Made by a program: the position numbers and the translations under genes. Below the pieces are notes generated by a model. It had not been told where the DNA came from and searched no databases. It saw only the letters and a program-made list of their open reading frames with translations. Below, piece after piece: positions 9,364 to 18,033 of a DNA stretch of 64,000 nt. The stretch covers positions 1 through 64,000 of the forward strand of contig NZ_JACYVH010000007.1 of assembly GCF_014842255.1 (NCBI RefSeq). The letters run 5' to 3'. The stretch is from Frigoribacterium sp. CFBP 13712 (GTDB lineage Bacteria; Actinomycetota; Actinomycetes; Actinomycetales; Microbacteriaceae). Numbering within the stretch: the first letter of the stretch is position 1; each line of letters opens with the position of its first letter.

Positions 9364-12300
9364 ATGCGTGTCCTGATCGATCTCGACGGCGACCGACGGA
9401 GCATCGACGTCGACCGCTGGCAGAGCGCGGCGACCCTGGGCGAGCTCGTCACCACCGCCGGGGGAGCGCTCCACGCCGGCGACGCCGACCTCTTCGTCGA
9501 CGAGGCCGCCGTGCCGCTCGACACCCCGCTCGACGAGCTCGTGCTGCTCGAGGGATCGCGCATCGCCCGCACCCCCGGCACGCGCCGACGCCAGGTCGCA
9601 GGCTGGAGCGTCACCCTCGCCGGCGGTCTCGCCGCCGGGCAGGTCGTCGAGGTGCCGCGCAGCCGGCCGCTCGTCGTCGGCCGCGCCCCGCAGGCCGACC
9701 TCGTGCTGCCGACCGCCAGCGCCTCATGGGAGCACTGCACCATCGAGAACGAGCCCGACGGCGACGGGGTCCGCATCCGCGACGCCGGCTCGACCAACGG
9801 CACCCTGATCGGCGGCGAACGGGTCGATGCCGAGGGCCTGGTCATCACCGAGGCGACGACGGCCATCGTGGGCGGCGCCGTCCTGCTCGTCCGCCCCGCT
9901 CTGGCCGAGGTCACCGTGCCGGCGCCCGGGTCGCTGCACAACCTGACCCCCGCCTCCACGGCTCCCTTCAACCGCCCGCCCCGCCCGGGCCGAGCCGACG
10001 ACGGTGAACCCGTGCAGCCGCCCGACCGCAAGGAGGTGCCCCCCGCCTCGAAGTTCAGCTACATCACCGTGCTCGCGCCGCTGCTGCTGGCCGGTGCGAT
10101 GGTCGCGCTGCTCGGCGACGCCCGCTTCGCGCTCTTCGCGCTGCTCAGCCCGGTGACCGCGATCGGCATGTGGCTCGAGCAGAAGCACCGCCGCACGAAG
10201 AACCTCCGCGAAGAAGAGGAGCGCTTCGAGAAGGCCATCGGCGACTTCTCCGCCGAGATCGCCGAGGCGGCGGCCGAGGAGGCGCGGCGCCGCTTCGATC
10301 TCGTCCCCGACCCGGCGACGGTGCTGCGTCGCCCCGAGCTGCCGACCACGCTCCTCTGGCAGCGTCGGGTCGGCGCCGACGACTTCCTCGCGCTGCACGC
10401 CGGCATCGGCGACGTGCCCTGGCGGCCCGCCCTCGACGACCGCGGCTCAACCCGCCGAGACGACCGCGTCAAGGAGGCCCTCGCCGCCGGGCGGCTCGCC
10501 TCGGCGCCCGTCGTCGTCGACCTGACCGACGCCGGCGTCGTCGGCATCGTGGGCGACCGTGCCGGGGCGCTCGCGCTCGCCCGCAGCCTGCTCGCCCAGG
10601 CCGCGGTGCACTGCGGCCCCGCCGACCTCACGATCGGCACCTTCTGCGACCCCGGTCGCGACGGCGACTGGGAGTGGGCCTCGTGGCTGCCGCACACCCG
10701 TCAGGTCGGCAGCAGCACCGGCGACCGCTGGATGTCGGCCCGCCGCGAGGCGAGCGTGTCGATGCTGCGCGGCCTCCGCGAGACGGTCGACGAGATGCCG
10801 ACCCCCGCCCTGCTCGTCGTGCTCGACTCCGAGGTGCTGACCGAGGGGCGCGACGCCCCGGCCCGCGCGATCCTCGGTCACGGCCGCTCGACGCCCGGTT
10901 CGTCGCTGCGTCCGAACGAACGCAGCGTGCGCGTGAGCGGCATCGTCATCGCGACCAGCGAAGAGCAGCTGCCCGCGTCGTGCACCACCGTCGTCGTGGT
11001 CGGCGAGGATGCCGCCGCGACCGTGCACCGCCCCGAAGACCGCACCCGCGTCGACGACGTCGTCCTCGCGGGGGTCGACGTGCCCACCGCCGAGGAGTGC
11101 GCCCGTCATCTCGCCCACTTCGACGACCCCGAGCTGATCGTGCCGGGCGCCTCGCTGCCCTCCCTCGTGCGCCTGCCCGAGCTGCTCGGCGTCCCGCGGG
11201 TCGACGCCGAGTCCGTGCAGTCGATGTGGCGCGCCCGCACCGGTGTCTCGACCCCGATCGGGTCGTCCGAGTCGGGGGTGCTCACCCTCGACCTCGTCGC
11301 TGACGGACCGCACGGACTGGTCGGCGGCACCACCGGTTCGGGCAAGAGCGAGTTCCTCCGCTCGCTCGTCGCCGGGCTCGCCGCGCGCAACGACCCGACG
11401 CGGCTGAACTTCATCCTGATCGACTTCAAGGGCGGCGCGGCCTTCGCGGCCTGCGAGCGGCTGCCCCACACGATCGGCACGATCAGCAACCTCGACGAGC
11501 AGCTCGCCGACCGCGCCCTCCGATCCCTCGAGGCCGAGATGCAGCGCCGTCAGCGCGTCTTCGCCGAGGCGGGCGACGACATCGACAACCTCGAGGCGTA
11601 TCTGGCGACGTCTCCTGCGGAGCCGATGCCGCGCCTCCTCCTGGTCGTCGACGAGTTCGCGATGCTCGCGAAGGACTTCCCCGACGTGCTCAGCTCGCTC
11701 GTCAGCGTCGCCGCCGTCGGCCGCACGCTGGGCGTGCACATGATCCTCGCCACGCAGCGCCCGGCCGGCGTGGTGAACGACGACATCCTCGCGAACACGA
11801 ACCTCCGCGTCGCGTTGCGGGTGCAGAGCCGCGAGGACTCCAGCAACGTGATCGGCGTGCCGGCGGCCGCGGGCATCTCGCGCGCGCAGACGGGTCGCGC
11901 GTACGTGAAGCTCGGACAGGACGACATCACCCCCGTGCAGACCGCCCTCGTCACGGGGCGCGCCCTCGAGGCGGCGGCCGAGGCCGTCAGCGTGCGCGAG
12001 ATCGGCCAGTTCGGCGTGCCCGCCCCGCGCCCGGCGCCCCCGCGCGCCTCGGCGAAAGACAGCACCGACCTCGACGAGCTGATCGACGCGATCGTCGCGG
12101 CCGACTCCGAGGCCGGCTTCGCGCCTCCTCGGCAGGTCTGGCCGGAGGCGCTGGGCGAGTCGATCGCGCTGGCCGGGTTCCCGACGGCGGACGGCGACGG
12201 CGGGTCTAGCGACGGCGAGGGGTCGGGCGACGACCGGGCGCGCCACGACCGCGTGCGCGGCGGCGGGCCGCAGGTCGGCGGGGTGGTCGGCGACCGGGTC

Positions 12301-13722
12301 GTCGTGGCTCTGGCCGACGAGCCCGATCTGCAGCGGCAGAGCCCCGCCGGGTGGGACATGGCGCAGGGCAACCTGCTCGTCATGGGGATCCCGGGCAGCG
12401 GCACGAGCACGACGCTCGCGTCCCTCGCGCTCGCCCTGGCGCGAGAGACCGACCCCGCCGACCTCGACCTGTACGTGCTCGACCTCGGCTCGCGCGACCT
12501 CGCGCCCCTGGCCGATCTGCCGCACACCGTCGCCTACGTCGGACCGGGTGCCGGGGCGAAGGAGCAGCAGGCGCGGTTCCTCCGGCATCTGCGCACCGAC
12601 CTCGAAGCCCGCCGCGCCGACCCGAGCGGCCGTCGTCGCGCCGTCGTGCTGCTCGACGGGCTGGCCGCGCTGCGCGACGAGCTGCAGGACTACGAGGGGC
12701 AGCAGCTGCTCGACCTGCTCTACCGCGTCTACGCCGACGGGCCCGCGCTGGGGCTCTCGTTCGCCGTGTCGACCACCCGCGCGAAGGCGGTGCCGTCGGC
12801 GATGGACGAGGTGACGACGCAGAAGTGGCTGTTCCGCCTCGCCGACCCCTACGACTACGCATCGCTCGGGGTGAAGGGCAAGAGCATCCCCGCGCCGGTG
12901 CCCGGTCGTCTCGTCGACGTGACGAACCGGCTGCAGATGCACGTCGCGACCCCGGCGGGCAGCCTCGTCGAGGCCGTCGCGCACGTCGCCTCCGTCTGGA
13001 GCGACGCCGCCCCCAAGTCCAACGCCATCGGACAGCTGCCCGACGACGTGCGCGTCGACGAGCTCGGCCTCGCCCCGACCTTCGACGACGAGCCGTGGCG
13101 ACTGCCGATCGGCATCGGCGAAGACGACCTGACCCCCGCCGTGCTCGAGGTCTACGAGGGCGAGCACGTGCTCGTGGCAGGGCCCGCGCGGTCGGGCAAG
13201 TCGACGCTGCTGCTGGCGATCGCCGAGTCGATCCGGTCGGTGTCGGGTTCTGCGCGGCCCGTCGTCTGGGGCATCGGCGACCGCCGTTCGCCGCTCGCCC
13301 ACGCTCCGCTCGACCGGGTCGCCGTCGGCGCCGACGAGGTGCCCGCGCTGCTCGCAGCGCTCCGTCTCGAACGCGGACCGGTCGTGCTGCTGATCGACGA
13401 CGCCGAGCGCTTCGACGACACCGACCAGTCGATCGCGACCCTGCTCGCATCGAACCGGCCGGGCCTCTGCGTCATCGCGGCGGGTCGGTCGGCCGACCTG
13501 CGCACGCTCTACGGGCACTGGACGAAGACCGTCCGCAAGTCGCGCTGCGGTGTGCTGCTGCAGCCCGACGTCGACTACGACGGCGAGCTGCTCGGCGTGC
13601 CGCTGCCGCGGCGGGCGCCGGTCGCGCTGACCCAGGGGCGCGGCTACGCCGGTGCAGGAGGCGCGGTGCGGCTCGTGCAGGCGATGAGCCCGAGCGTCGC
13701 GGAGCCGGCCCGCACGGCCTGA
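9364..13722 (+). CDS. EccC/EssC-type FHA-FtsK/SpoIIIE secretion ATPase
   Basis: This 1452-aa protein is the motor candidate of the type VII-like locus. Order of parts: a ubiquitin-like N-terminus (1-80), an FHA domain (~85-185, with VVGRAPQADLVL and the DAGSTNGT motif), two membrane helices (~233-270), then three FtsK-type nucleotide-binding domains. NBD1 has an intact Walker A (GGTTGSGKSE, ~654) and Walker B (LLLVVDEFAML, ~757). NBD2 has GIPGSGTST (~1008), where the Walker A Lys is replaced by Thr. NBD3 has an intact GPARSGKST (~1273) and LLIDDAERF. An acidic Gly/Ser linker lies near 944-965. N-terminal FHA plus tandem FtsK domains is the EssC arrangement, whereas mycobacterial EccC lacks FHA. 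The ATG at 9364 follows GAGGAG. FHA domains bind phospho-threonine, which fits the Ser/Thr kinase encoded convergently next door. Confidence 0.92.
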   Translation: MRVLIDLDGDRRSIDVDRWQSAATLGELVTTAGGALHAGDADLFVDEAAVPLDTPLDELVLLEGSRIARTPGTRRRQVAGWSVTLAGGLAAGQVVEVPRSRPLVVGRAPQADLVLPTASASWEHCTIENEPDGDGVRIRDAGSTNGTLIGGERVDAEGLVITEATTAIVGGAVLLVRPALAEVTVPAPGSLHNLTPASTAPFNRPPRPGRADDGEPVQPPDRKEVPPASKFSYITVLAPLLLAGAMVALLGDARFALFALLSPVTAIGMWLEQKHRRTKNLREEEERFEKAIGDFSAEIAEAAAEEARRRFDLVPDPATVLRRPELPTTLLWQRRVGADDFLALHAGIGDVPWRPALDDRGSTRRDDRVKEALAAGRLASAPVVVDLTDAGVVGIVGDRAGALALARSLLAQAAVHCGPADLTIGTFCDPGRDGDWEWASWLPHTRQVGSSTGDRWMSARREASVSMLRGLRETVDEMPTPALLVVLDSEVLTEGRDAPARAILGHGRSTPGSSLRPNERSVRVSGIVIATSEEQLPASCTTVVVVGEDAAATVHRPEDRTRVDDVVLAGVDVPTAEECARHLAHFDDPELIVPGASLPSLVRLPELLGVPRVDAESVQSMWRARTGVSTPIGSSESGVLTLDLVADGPHGLVGGTTGSGKSEFLRSLVAGLAARNDPTRLNFILIDFKGGAAFAACERLPHTIGTISNLDEQLADRALRSLEAEMQRRQRVFAEAGDDIDNLEAYLATSPAEPMPRLLLVVDEFAMLAKDFPDVLSSLVSVAAVGRTLGVHMILATQRPAGVVNDDILANTNLRVALRVQSREDSSNVIGVPAAAGISRAQTGRAYVKLGQDDITPVQTALVTGRALEAAAEAVSVREIGQFGVPAPRPAPPRASAKDSTDLDELIDAIVAADSEAGFAPPRQVWPEALGESIALAGFPTADGDGGSSDGEGSGDDRARHDRVRGGGPQVGGVVGDRVVVALADEPDLQRQSPAGWDMAQGNLLVMGIPGSGTSTTLASLALALARETDPADLDLYVLDLGSRDLAPLADLPHTVAYVGPGAGAKEQQARFLRHLRTDLEARRADPSGRRRAVVLLDGLAALRDELQDYEGQQLLDLLYRVYADGPALGLSFAVSTTRAKAVPSAMDEVTTQKWLFRLADPYDYASLGVKGKSIPAPVPGRLVDVTNRLQMHVATPAGSLVEAVAHVASVWSDAAPKSNAIGQLPDDVRVDELGLAPTFDDEPWRLPIGIGEDDLTPAVLEVYEGEHVLVAGPARSGKSTLLLAIAESIRSVSGSARPVVWGIGDRRSPLAHAPLDRVAVGADEVPALLAALRLERGPVVLLIDDAERFDDTDQSIATLLASNRPGLCVIAAGRSADLRTLYGHWTKTVRKSRCGVLLQPDVDYDGELLGVPLPRRAPVALTQGRGYAGAGGAVRLVQAMSPSVAEPARTA

Positions 13723-13780
13723 CCCGCGCCTCCTCGGCGTCGTGCCTGCGGTCGCCGGCGTGCCGGGCCGGGGCGTGCTG

Positions 13781-13820
13781 GGGTGCGCTGAGGTGCGCTG
13801 GGGTGCGCTGAGGTGCGCTG
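13781..13820. repeat. Tandem 20-bp repeat
   Basis: GGGTGCGCTGAGGTGCGCTG occurs twice head to tail, itself a near-duplicated 10-mer, and degenerate copies continue to about 13853. It lies in the 651-bp gene-free stretch 13723-14373 between the ATPase and kinase genes. That stretch otherwise holds the 54-bp palindromes and no convincing gene. Confidence 0.75.
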
Positions 13821-13872
13821 GGCGTGCTCCGCTCGGCGTGCTGGGGTGCGCCCGCACGCAGCCGGATCGAGG

Positions 13873-14325
13873 GTGGTCAGAAAGCGTCCTTCCGGGCGCC
13901 GTGAAGGGCGTCTTCTGACCACTCAGGTGTTCTGCCGACGTGGGCGCGGTCGCGGGGTCGAGTGGTCAGAAAGTGTCCTCCTGCGCGCCGTGAAGGGCGT
14001 TTTCTGACCACTCGAGTGCGGTGGCGACGTCGGCGACGCCGGGGTGGGGCGGTCGCGGGTGGGAGCGGGGTGAGTGGTCAAAAACTGTCCTTCCGCGGGC
14101 CGCGAAGGGCGTCTTCTGACCACTCGAGTGGGGTGGCGATGCCGGGGTGGGGCGGTCGCGGGTGGGAGCGGGGTCGAGTGGTCGGAAACTGTCCTTCCGT
14201 GGGCCGCGAAGGGCGTTTTCTGACCACTCGAGTGGGGTGGCGACGCTGGGGCGCGGCGCGGGCGCGGGGTCGAGTGGTCAGAAAGCGTCCTTCCGCGGGC
14301 GGTGAAGGGCGTTTTCTGACCACTC
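13873..14325. repeat. Five copies of a 54-bp long-hairpin repeat
   Basis: Copies lie at about 13873-13924, 13960-14013, 14072-14125, 14176-14229 and 14272-14325. Each is bounded by GAGTGGTCAGAA and its exact complement TTCTGACCACTC (small variants in copies 1, 3 and 4). The inner 10 bases of each side also pair with G-T wobbles, giving a stem of about 22 bp and a loop of about 10. Spacing is 87-112 bp and the spacers are similar G-rich sequence. The repeats separate the convergent ATPase and kinase genes and could act as terminators. The copy number suggests REP/BIME-like amplification. Confidence 0.9.
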
Positions 14326-14373
14326 GATGGGGCGACCCGCGCACGCACGCCGGCCGGCCGGGCGGACCGACGG

Positions 14374-16485
14374 CTAGTCGCGAGTCGTGATGCTGAAGGG
14401 CGAGCTCTCGAGGTTCGTGAAGTTGCCGACCGTGGCGCGCAGCACGCACGCGGGCGCGATCGACAGCGCCGTGACCACGAGCCCGTCGGACGACACCGCC
14501 AGCGCCCCGCCGCAGCCGTCGGCGAACCGCACGCCCTCCTCGCCGCCCGCAACGTCGACGAGCATCTGCGACGGCGACCCGGTGCTCGGGCTCGAGTACA
14601 GCGGGTTCAGCTCGTCGGGACCGCCAGCCCAGACGGGCACGAGGGTGACGGTCAGCGGCGTCTGGCTGACCGTGCGCGACGGCGTCACGACCTGGACCCC
14701 GAGGAGGCGCTGCGCCGGATACGCGGATCCGGTCACGGTCTCGTCACCGGTCGCCTCGGTCGTCGCCGCCGCTGCCGCATCGAGCCAGGCGTCGAGCGCC
14801 GTGGCGTCGGCGAACTCCGCCGGGAGCGTCGCCTCGACCTCGACCTGACCGCCCGCGGGCACCTCGACCCCCGTGAGGGACCAGCCGCAGTCGACCGTCA
14901 CCCCGGTGACGGAGGGCTGGTTCCGGGTGCCGGTCGCTCCCGTCCAGGTGACGGGCGGGCAGCCGTCGCCGTCGGCGGCCGCGGGCAGCACCTCGAGCAG
15001 CGGGCCGGTCAGCGGGGCGCTCTGCGCGGCGTAGGCGATCGTCACCGAGACGGTGCCCGCCTCGGGGTCGTAGCTCGCGTCGCGGACGATCGACAGCCCC
15101 GTCGGCAGCGCCGTGTCGCGCTGGCTGGCCGTGGCCGCATCGGGGGAGGTGGGGGTCTCTTCGGCGGGGGAGTCGCCCGGCAGCAGCACGACGAGCCCGA
15201 TCACCAGCGCGGCGATCAGCACGACGCCCAGCCCGGCGAACGCCGCGACCTTGTTCGTGAGCCAGACGGGTCGCCACCCGGGGGTGGCGGTCTCAGCCGC
15301 CGCGGCCGCACGGGTCGGCGGTGCCACGCGACGGGGCATCGGCCGCACGATCGTGGCCGAGCCACCTGTGCCGAGGTCGGGTCGGGGCTCGGCGAGGGCG
15401 GCCGCGGCCGCGTCGGAGCCGGCCGCGTCGGGGTCGCCGGCCGCCCCGGGGGACCGGCTCGCGCCTCCTGGGATGGTGTCGGGCGAGGCGGACCCGGCCG
15501 CCGCACCACGGACGATCGTCGCCGGCCGTTCGACGTCGTCGAAGCCCTCGGGTGCGACCACCGGTGCGAGTGCCGGCAGCTCGGCGTGGGCCGCTGCGAG
15601 CCGACGCATCGAGCTCGCCGCGTCGGCGGCCGACGGGCGTGCGGCAGGGTCCTTCGACAGCACCGACTCGAGCGCAGCCCACAGATCGGCCGGCACGTCG
15701 AGGGGAGGGGGAGTCGAGGTGACATGACGGTAGGCGACCGTGAAATCGGTGCCGGGCCCGGCGAAGGGCGTGCGGCCCGAGAGGAGCTCGTAGAGCATCA
15801 CACCGGTGGCGTAGACGTCGCCGGGCCCACCCGAGCGACCCTGACTGATCAGCTCGGGCGACATGTACTGCGGCGTGCCGAGCAGCCCGGTGGTCTGCCT
15901 CAGCTTCTCGTCGACCACCGAGGCGATGCCGAAGTCGCTCACCCGCACGGCACCGGTCAGACCGGGGCGCCACGGCTCGGAGAGCAGCACGTTGTCGGGC
16001 TTCACATCGCGGTGCGTGACCTGGCGTGCGTGCGCGGCCGCCAGGGCGTCGAAGACCTCGGCGACGAGATTCAGGGCGTCTCGAGCGGGCAGCGGACCGG
16101 ACGCGGCGAGCAGATCGCGCACCGAGCCGCCGGGCACGAGGTCCATCACGATCGCGAGACGGTCACCCTCGACCACGAGGTCTCGCACCCGCACGATGCT
16201 CGGGTGACGCAGCGAGAGCAGCACCGAGCGCTCGCGCACGAACCGCTCGACCAGGCCTGCGTCGTCGGCGTGCTCGGGTTTCAGCAGCTTGGCGGCGGCC
16301 TCGCCGGAGTCGGCGGGTGCAGCGTCGGCAGGCGAGCCGTCGGCGGCGCCGTCGACGGCGCCGTCATGCGTCACCTCGGCTCGCGACACGGAGACGCGCC
16401 AGACCTCGCCGACCGCGCCGGTGCCGATCAGCTCGACGAGTCGATAGGACGCACCGAGAGCCTCCCCTGACCGCGACTGCGCCAC
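14374..16485 (-). CDS. Transmembrane serine/threonine protein kinase
   Basis: This 703-aa protein has a cytoplasmic Hanks-type kinase domain (~14-275), an acidic/Pro linker to ~405, a membrane helix (~412-437) and a ~265-residue exterior domain. Kinase motifs are clear: Gly loop GTGAVGEVW, AAKLLKPE with the ATP-binding Lys, HRDVKPDN (~156-163), DFG, and a GTPQYMSPE activation segment. An Ala/Asp-rich insert of ~25 residues separates the Gly loop from the catalytic Lys. The exterior part has no PASTA repeats; it looks beta-rich with paired Cys residues. The GTG at 16485 is chosen over longer options because GAGGGGGAAG lies just upstream. It is convergent with the FHA-containing secretion ATPase, so it may phosphorylate that protein or its partners. 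This is inference from position and the FHA pairing. Confidence 0.9.
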   Translation of the reverse strand: MAQSRSGEALGASYRLVELIGTGAVGEVWRVSVSRAEVTHDGAVDGAADGSPADAAPADSGEAAAKLLKPEHADDAGLVERFVRERSVLLSLRHPSIVRVRDLVVEGDRLAIVMDLVPGGSVRDLLAASGPLPARDALNLVAEVFDALAAAHARQVTHRDVKPDNVLLSEPWRPGLTGAVRVSDFGIASVVDEKLRQTTGLLGTPQYMSPELISQGRSGGPGDVYATGVMLYELLSGRTPFAGPGTDFTVAYRHVTSTPPPLDVPADLWAALESVLSKDPAARPSAADAASSMRRLAAAHAELPALAPVVAPEGFDDVERPATIVRGAAAGSASPDTIPGGASRSPGAAGDPDAAGSDAAAAALAEPRPDLGTGGSATIVRPMPRRVAPPTRAAAAAETATPGWRPVWLTNKVAAFAGLGVVLIAALVIGLVVLLPGDSPAEETPTSPDAATASQRDTALPTGLSIVRDASYDPEAGTVSVTIAYAAQSAPLTGPLLEVLPAAADGDGCPPVTWTGATGTRNQPSVTGVTVDCGWSLTGVEVPAGGQVEVEATLPAEFADATALDAWLDAAAAATTEATGDETVTGSAYPAQRLLGVQVVTPSRTVSQTPLTVTLVPVWAGGPDELNPLYSSPSTGSPSQMLVDVAGGEEGVRFADGCGGALAVSSDGLVVTALSIAPACVLRATVGNFTNLESSPFSITTRD

Positions 16486-16593
16486 TGCTTCCCCCTCGTG
16501 TACCCCCGTGCGGACGATCCGGGCCCGCGCCCGACCGTTCCACCCCTCATCGTACTGACCGCACCGGCACCGGGATGCGCGCGGCGCGGGGCG

Positions 16594-16690
16594 CTGTGGA
16601 GACGACGCGACGCAAGCCGCGGAGACGACGCGACGCACGCCGCGGAGACGACGCTGATCACGCTGTGGAGACGACGCGACTCACACCCAT
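16594..16690. repeat. Four 23-bp iterons upstream of pspC
   Basis: The core GGAGACGACGCGAC (one copy diverged) starts at 16598, 16621, 16644 and 16667, an exact 23-bp period. It lies between the divergent kinase and pspC genes. An exact period of about two helical turns makes protein-binding sites possible, but no binder is known. Confidence 0.8.
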
Positions 16691-16735
16691 CGGGCGTGCT
16701 GGACCTCTGTCGGTGGTCGATGCCATGCTCGATCC

Positions 16736-16918
16736 ATGGCTACCCTCACTCGTCCCCGCCGCGGCAAGGTCATCGCCGGCGTCTGCGCCGCGCTCGCCAA
16801 CCGCTTCAACCTCAGCCCGTTCTTCGTGCGACTGCTCTTCGTGCTGTCGATCGTGCTGCCCGGGCCCCAGGTGCTGCTGTACGTGGTGCTCTGGGTGCTG
16901 TTCCCGAAAGAGAAGTAG
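16736..16918 (+). CDS. Short PspC-domain membrane protein
   Basis: This 60-aa protein is essentially a bare PspC domain: basic start (TRPRRGKVIAGVCAALANRF), the typical NLSPFFVRLLFVLSIVLPGP core and a hydrophobic helix ending in LFPKEK. PspC domains occur in phage-shock and envelope-stress sensors, and single-domain versions of this size are common in actinobacteria. It is monocistronic between the kinase (divergent) and the DUF2017 gene (convergent). A CATGCT -10-like box about 5 nt ahead of the ATG suggests a very short leader. Confidence 0.88.
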   Translation: MATLTRPRRGKVIAGVCAALANRFNLSPFFVRLLFVLSIVLPGPQVLLYVVLWVLFPKEK

Positions 16919-16957
16919 GCGCGACCTGCCGCGTGGCGCTGGCCAGGCCGACCCCGC

Positions 16958-17524
16958 TCAGCGACGCGTGAGCGTCTGCAGCAGCGACTCCTGCAGGTAG
17001 CCGAGCCAGTCGAACACGGCGAGCATCGCGCGGAGGTGCGGTTCGGCGTCGTCGGGCATCCCCTCGTCGGTGACGCCGAGGCGGGTTCCGAGGGTCAGCC
17101 GCAGATCGGTCAGGCTCCGCAGCCACGCCTGCTGGGCGGCGGTGTCGAGCCGGCGCTCGTCGGGGCGAGGTCCGCGCGGTCTCGACCCGCGCCTCCTCGG
17201 CTCCGTGTCGGCGGTCGTCGGGCCGGTGTCGTCGCCCGACGGCTCGAGCGGCCGGTCGGCGAGGGTCGCGAGCACGACGCGGGCGTTCGCGATCTTACGA
17301 TTCGTCAGATCGTCGGCGGTGAACCGTCTGAACTCCGAGGCGGCCTCGGCGTCGTCGGGGTAGGCGGACGGCAGGAGGCGCGCGACGGCGGCATCGTCGG
17401 CGTCACCGTGCTCGAGCAGCTGCACCACCTGCCTGGTCAGGTCGATCAGCAGCGCGCGCTCGTGCTCGGGCAGCTCGAGCAGCACGTCGTCGCCGCCGCG
17501 CTCGCGACGGAACGGCAGCTTCAC
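16958..17524 (-). CDS. DUF2017 domain protein
   Basis: This 188-aa protein matches the actinobacterial DUF2017 family, which is regularly encoded directly after clpS, as here. Recognisable parts are the start [29 protein letters not shown], a PSAYPDDAEAASEFRRFT segment, and a C-terminal helix WLGYLQESLLQTLTRR. A charged, low-complexity insert (~115-135, RRRGSRPRGPRP) separates the halves; it contains the CCGCGCCTCC motif seen elsewhere in the window. The GTG at 17524 overlaps the clpS stop by 4 bases, so translation is probably coupled. The molecular role of the family is unknown; the link to ClpS hints at regulated proteolysis. Confidence 0.87.
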   Translation of the reverse strand: MKLPFRRERGGDDVLLELPEHERALLIDLTRQVVQLLEHGDADDAAVARLLPSAYPDDAEAASEFRRFTADDLTNRKIANARVVLATLADRPLEPSGDDTGPTTADTEPRRRGSRPRGPRPDERRLDTAAQQAWLRSLTDLRLTLGTRLGVTDEGMPDDAEPHLRAMLAVFDWLGYLQESLLQTLTRR

Positions 17525-17829
17525 TCGTCGGCCTTCGACACGGTCGCCCACAGGCCGTAGTCGTGCAGAGCCTCGACGTGGCGTTCCATCTGCTCGCGGG
17601 GCCCCGTCGCGACCGTCGCCTTGCCGCTCGTGTGCACCTGCATCATCAGGCGTTCGCAGCGTGCCTTCGGGTAGCCGAAGTAGGTCTGGAAGACATAGGT
17701 CACGTATGACATCAGATTGACCGGGTCGTCCCACACGAGAGTCACCCACGGGGTGTCGGGGGCCCCGAGGAGGCGCAGGTCGGCCTCGGCCCGGGTGCCG
17801 GTGCGTTCTTCGTCGAGGGTCGTGCTCAC
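17521..17829 (-). CDS. clpS: ATP-dependent Clp protease adaptor ClpS
   Basis: This 102-aa protein is a typical ClpS: a flexible N-terminus followed by [20 protein letters not shown], which carries the D-D-P-V-N substrate-pocket signature, then [19 protein letters not shown] and a final [16 protein letters not shown]. ClpS binds N-degron substrates and docks them on the N-domain of ClpA or ClpC for degradation by ClpP. It is the first gene of a two-gene unit with the DUF2017 gene (GTGA overlap) and diverges from the glyA riboswitch transcript. Confidence 0.95.
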   Translation of the reverse strand: MSTTLDEERTGTRAEADLRLLGAPDTPWVTLVWDDPVNLMSYVTYVFQTYFGYPKARCERLMMQVHTSGKATVATGPREQMERHVEALHDYGLWATVSKADE

Positions 17830-17904
17830 CTCACCAGGGTGTCACGCCCGGCCGTCGTGGGGTCGCCCGGCGCCCGGGGCCTACCCGGTGCCGGGCGGTC
17901 GCGT

Positions 17905-17910
17905 TATGCT
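17905..17910 (+). promoter_or_regulatory. -10 element of the glyA-folD transcript
   Basis: TATGCT is a good sigma-A -10 hexamer and lies directly ahead of the ZTP aptamer, so transcription should begin close to the first aptamer stem. The -35 region (near 17882-17887) is weak. Confidence 0.5.
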
Positions 17911-17911
17911 G

Positions 17912-17992
17912 GGGCGGTCGCGACTGGCGTTCAGATGGTCGACCATCGGGGAGCGACTGACACACGGTTGGTGGCCGTACGCCTGGGCCACG
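17912..17992 (+). ncRNA. ZTP (pfl motif) riboswitch
   Basis: The leader carries the two conserved halves of the pfl/ZTP aptamer: GCGACTGGCG followed by ATGGT-CGACC-AT and CGGGGAGCG, and after a variable hairpin the 3' signature CCGTACGCCTGGGC. ZTP riboswitches sense the purine intermediate ZTP/ZMP that accumulates when 10-formyl-tetrahydrofolate runs short, and activate glyA, folD and purine genes. Here the downstream genes are exactly glyA and folD. About 40 nt separate the aptamer from the glyA start; no strong terminator is seen, so control through the GAGGAG ribosome site is plausible. Confidence 0.92.
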
Positions 17993-18033
17993 ACACCAGA
18001 TCCCGTCCGTCCCGTGTGCCGAGGAGCAGTCCC

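Noticed and set aside
13873-14325. CRISPR array
   Set aside because: Repeats are palindromic along their full length, spacing is uneven (87-112 bp), the intervening sequences are alike, and there are no cas genes.
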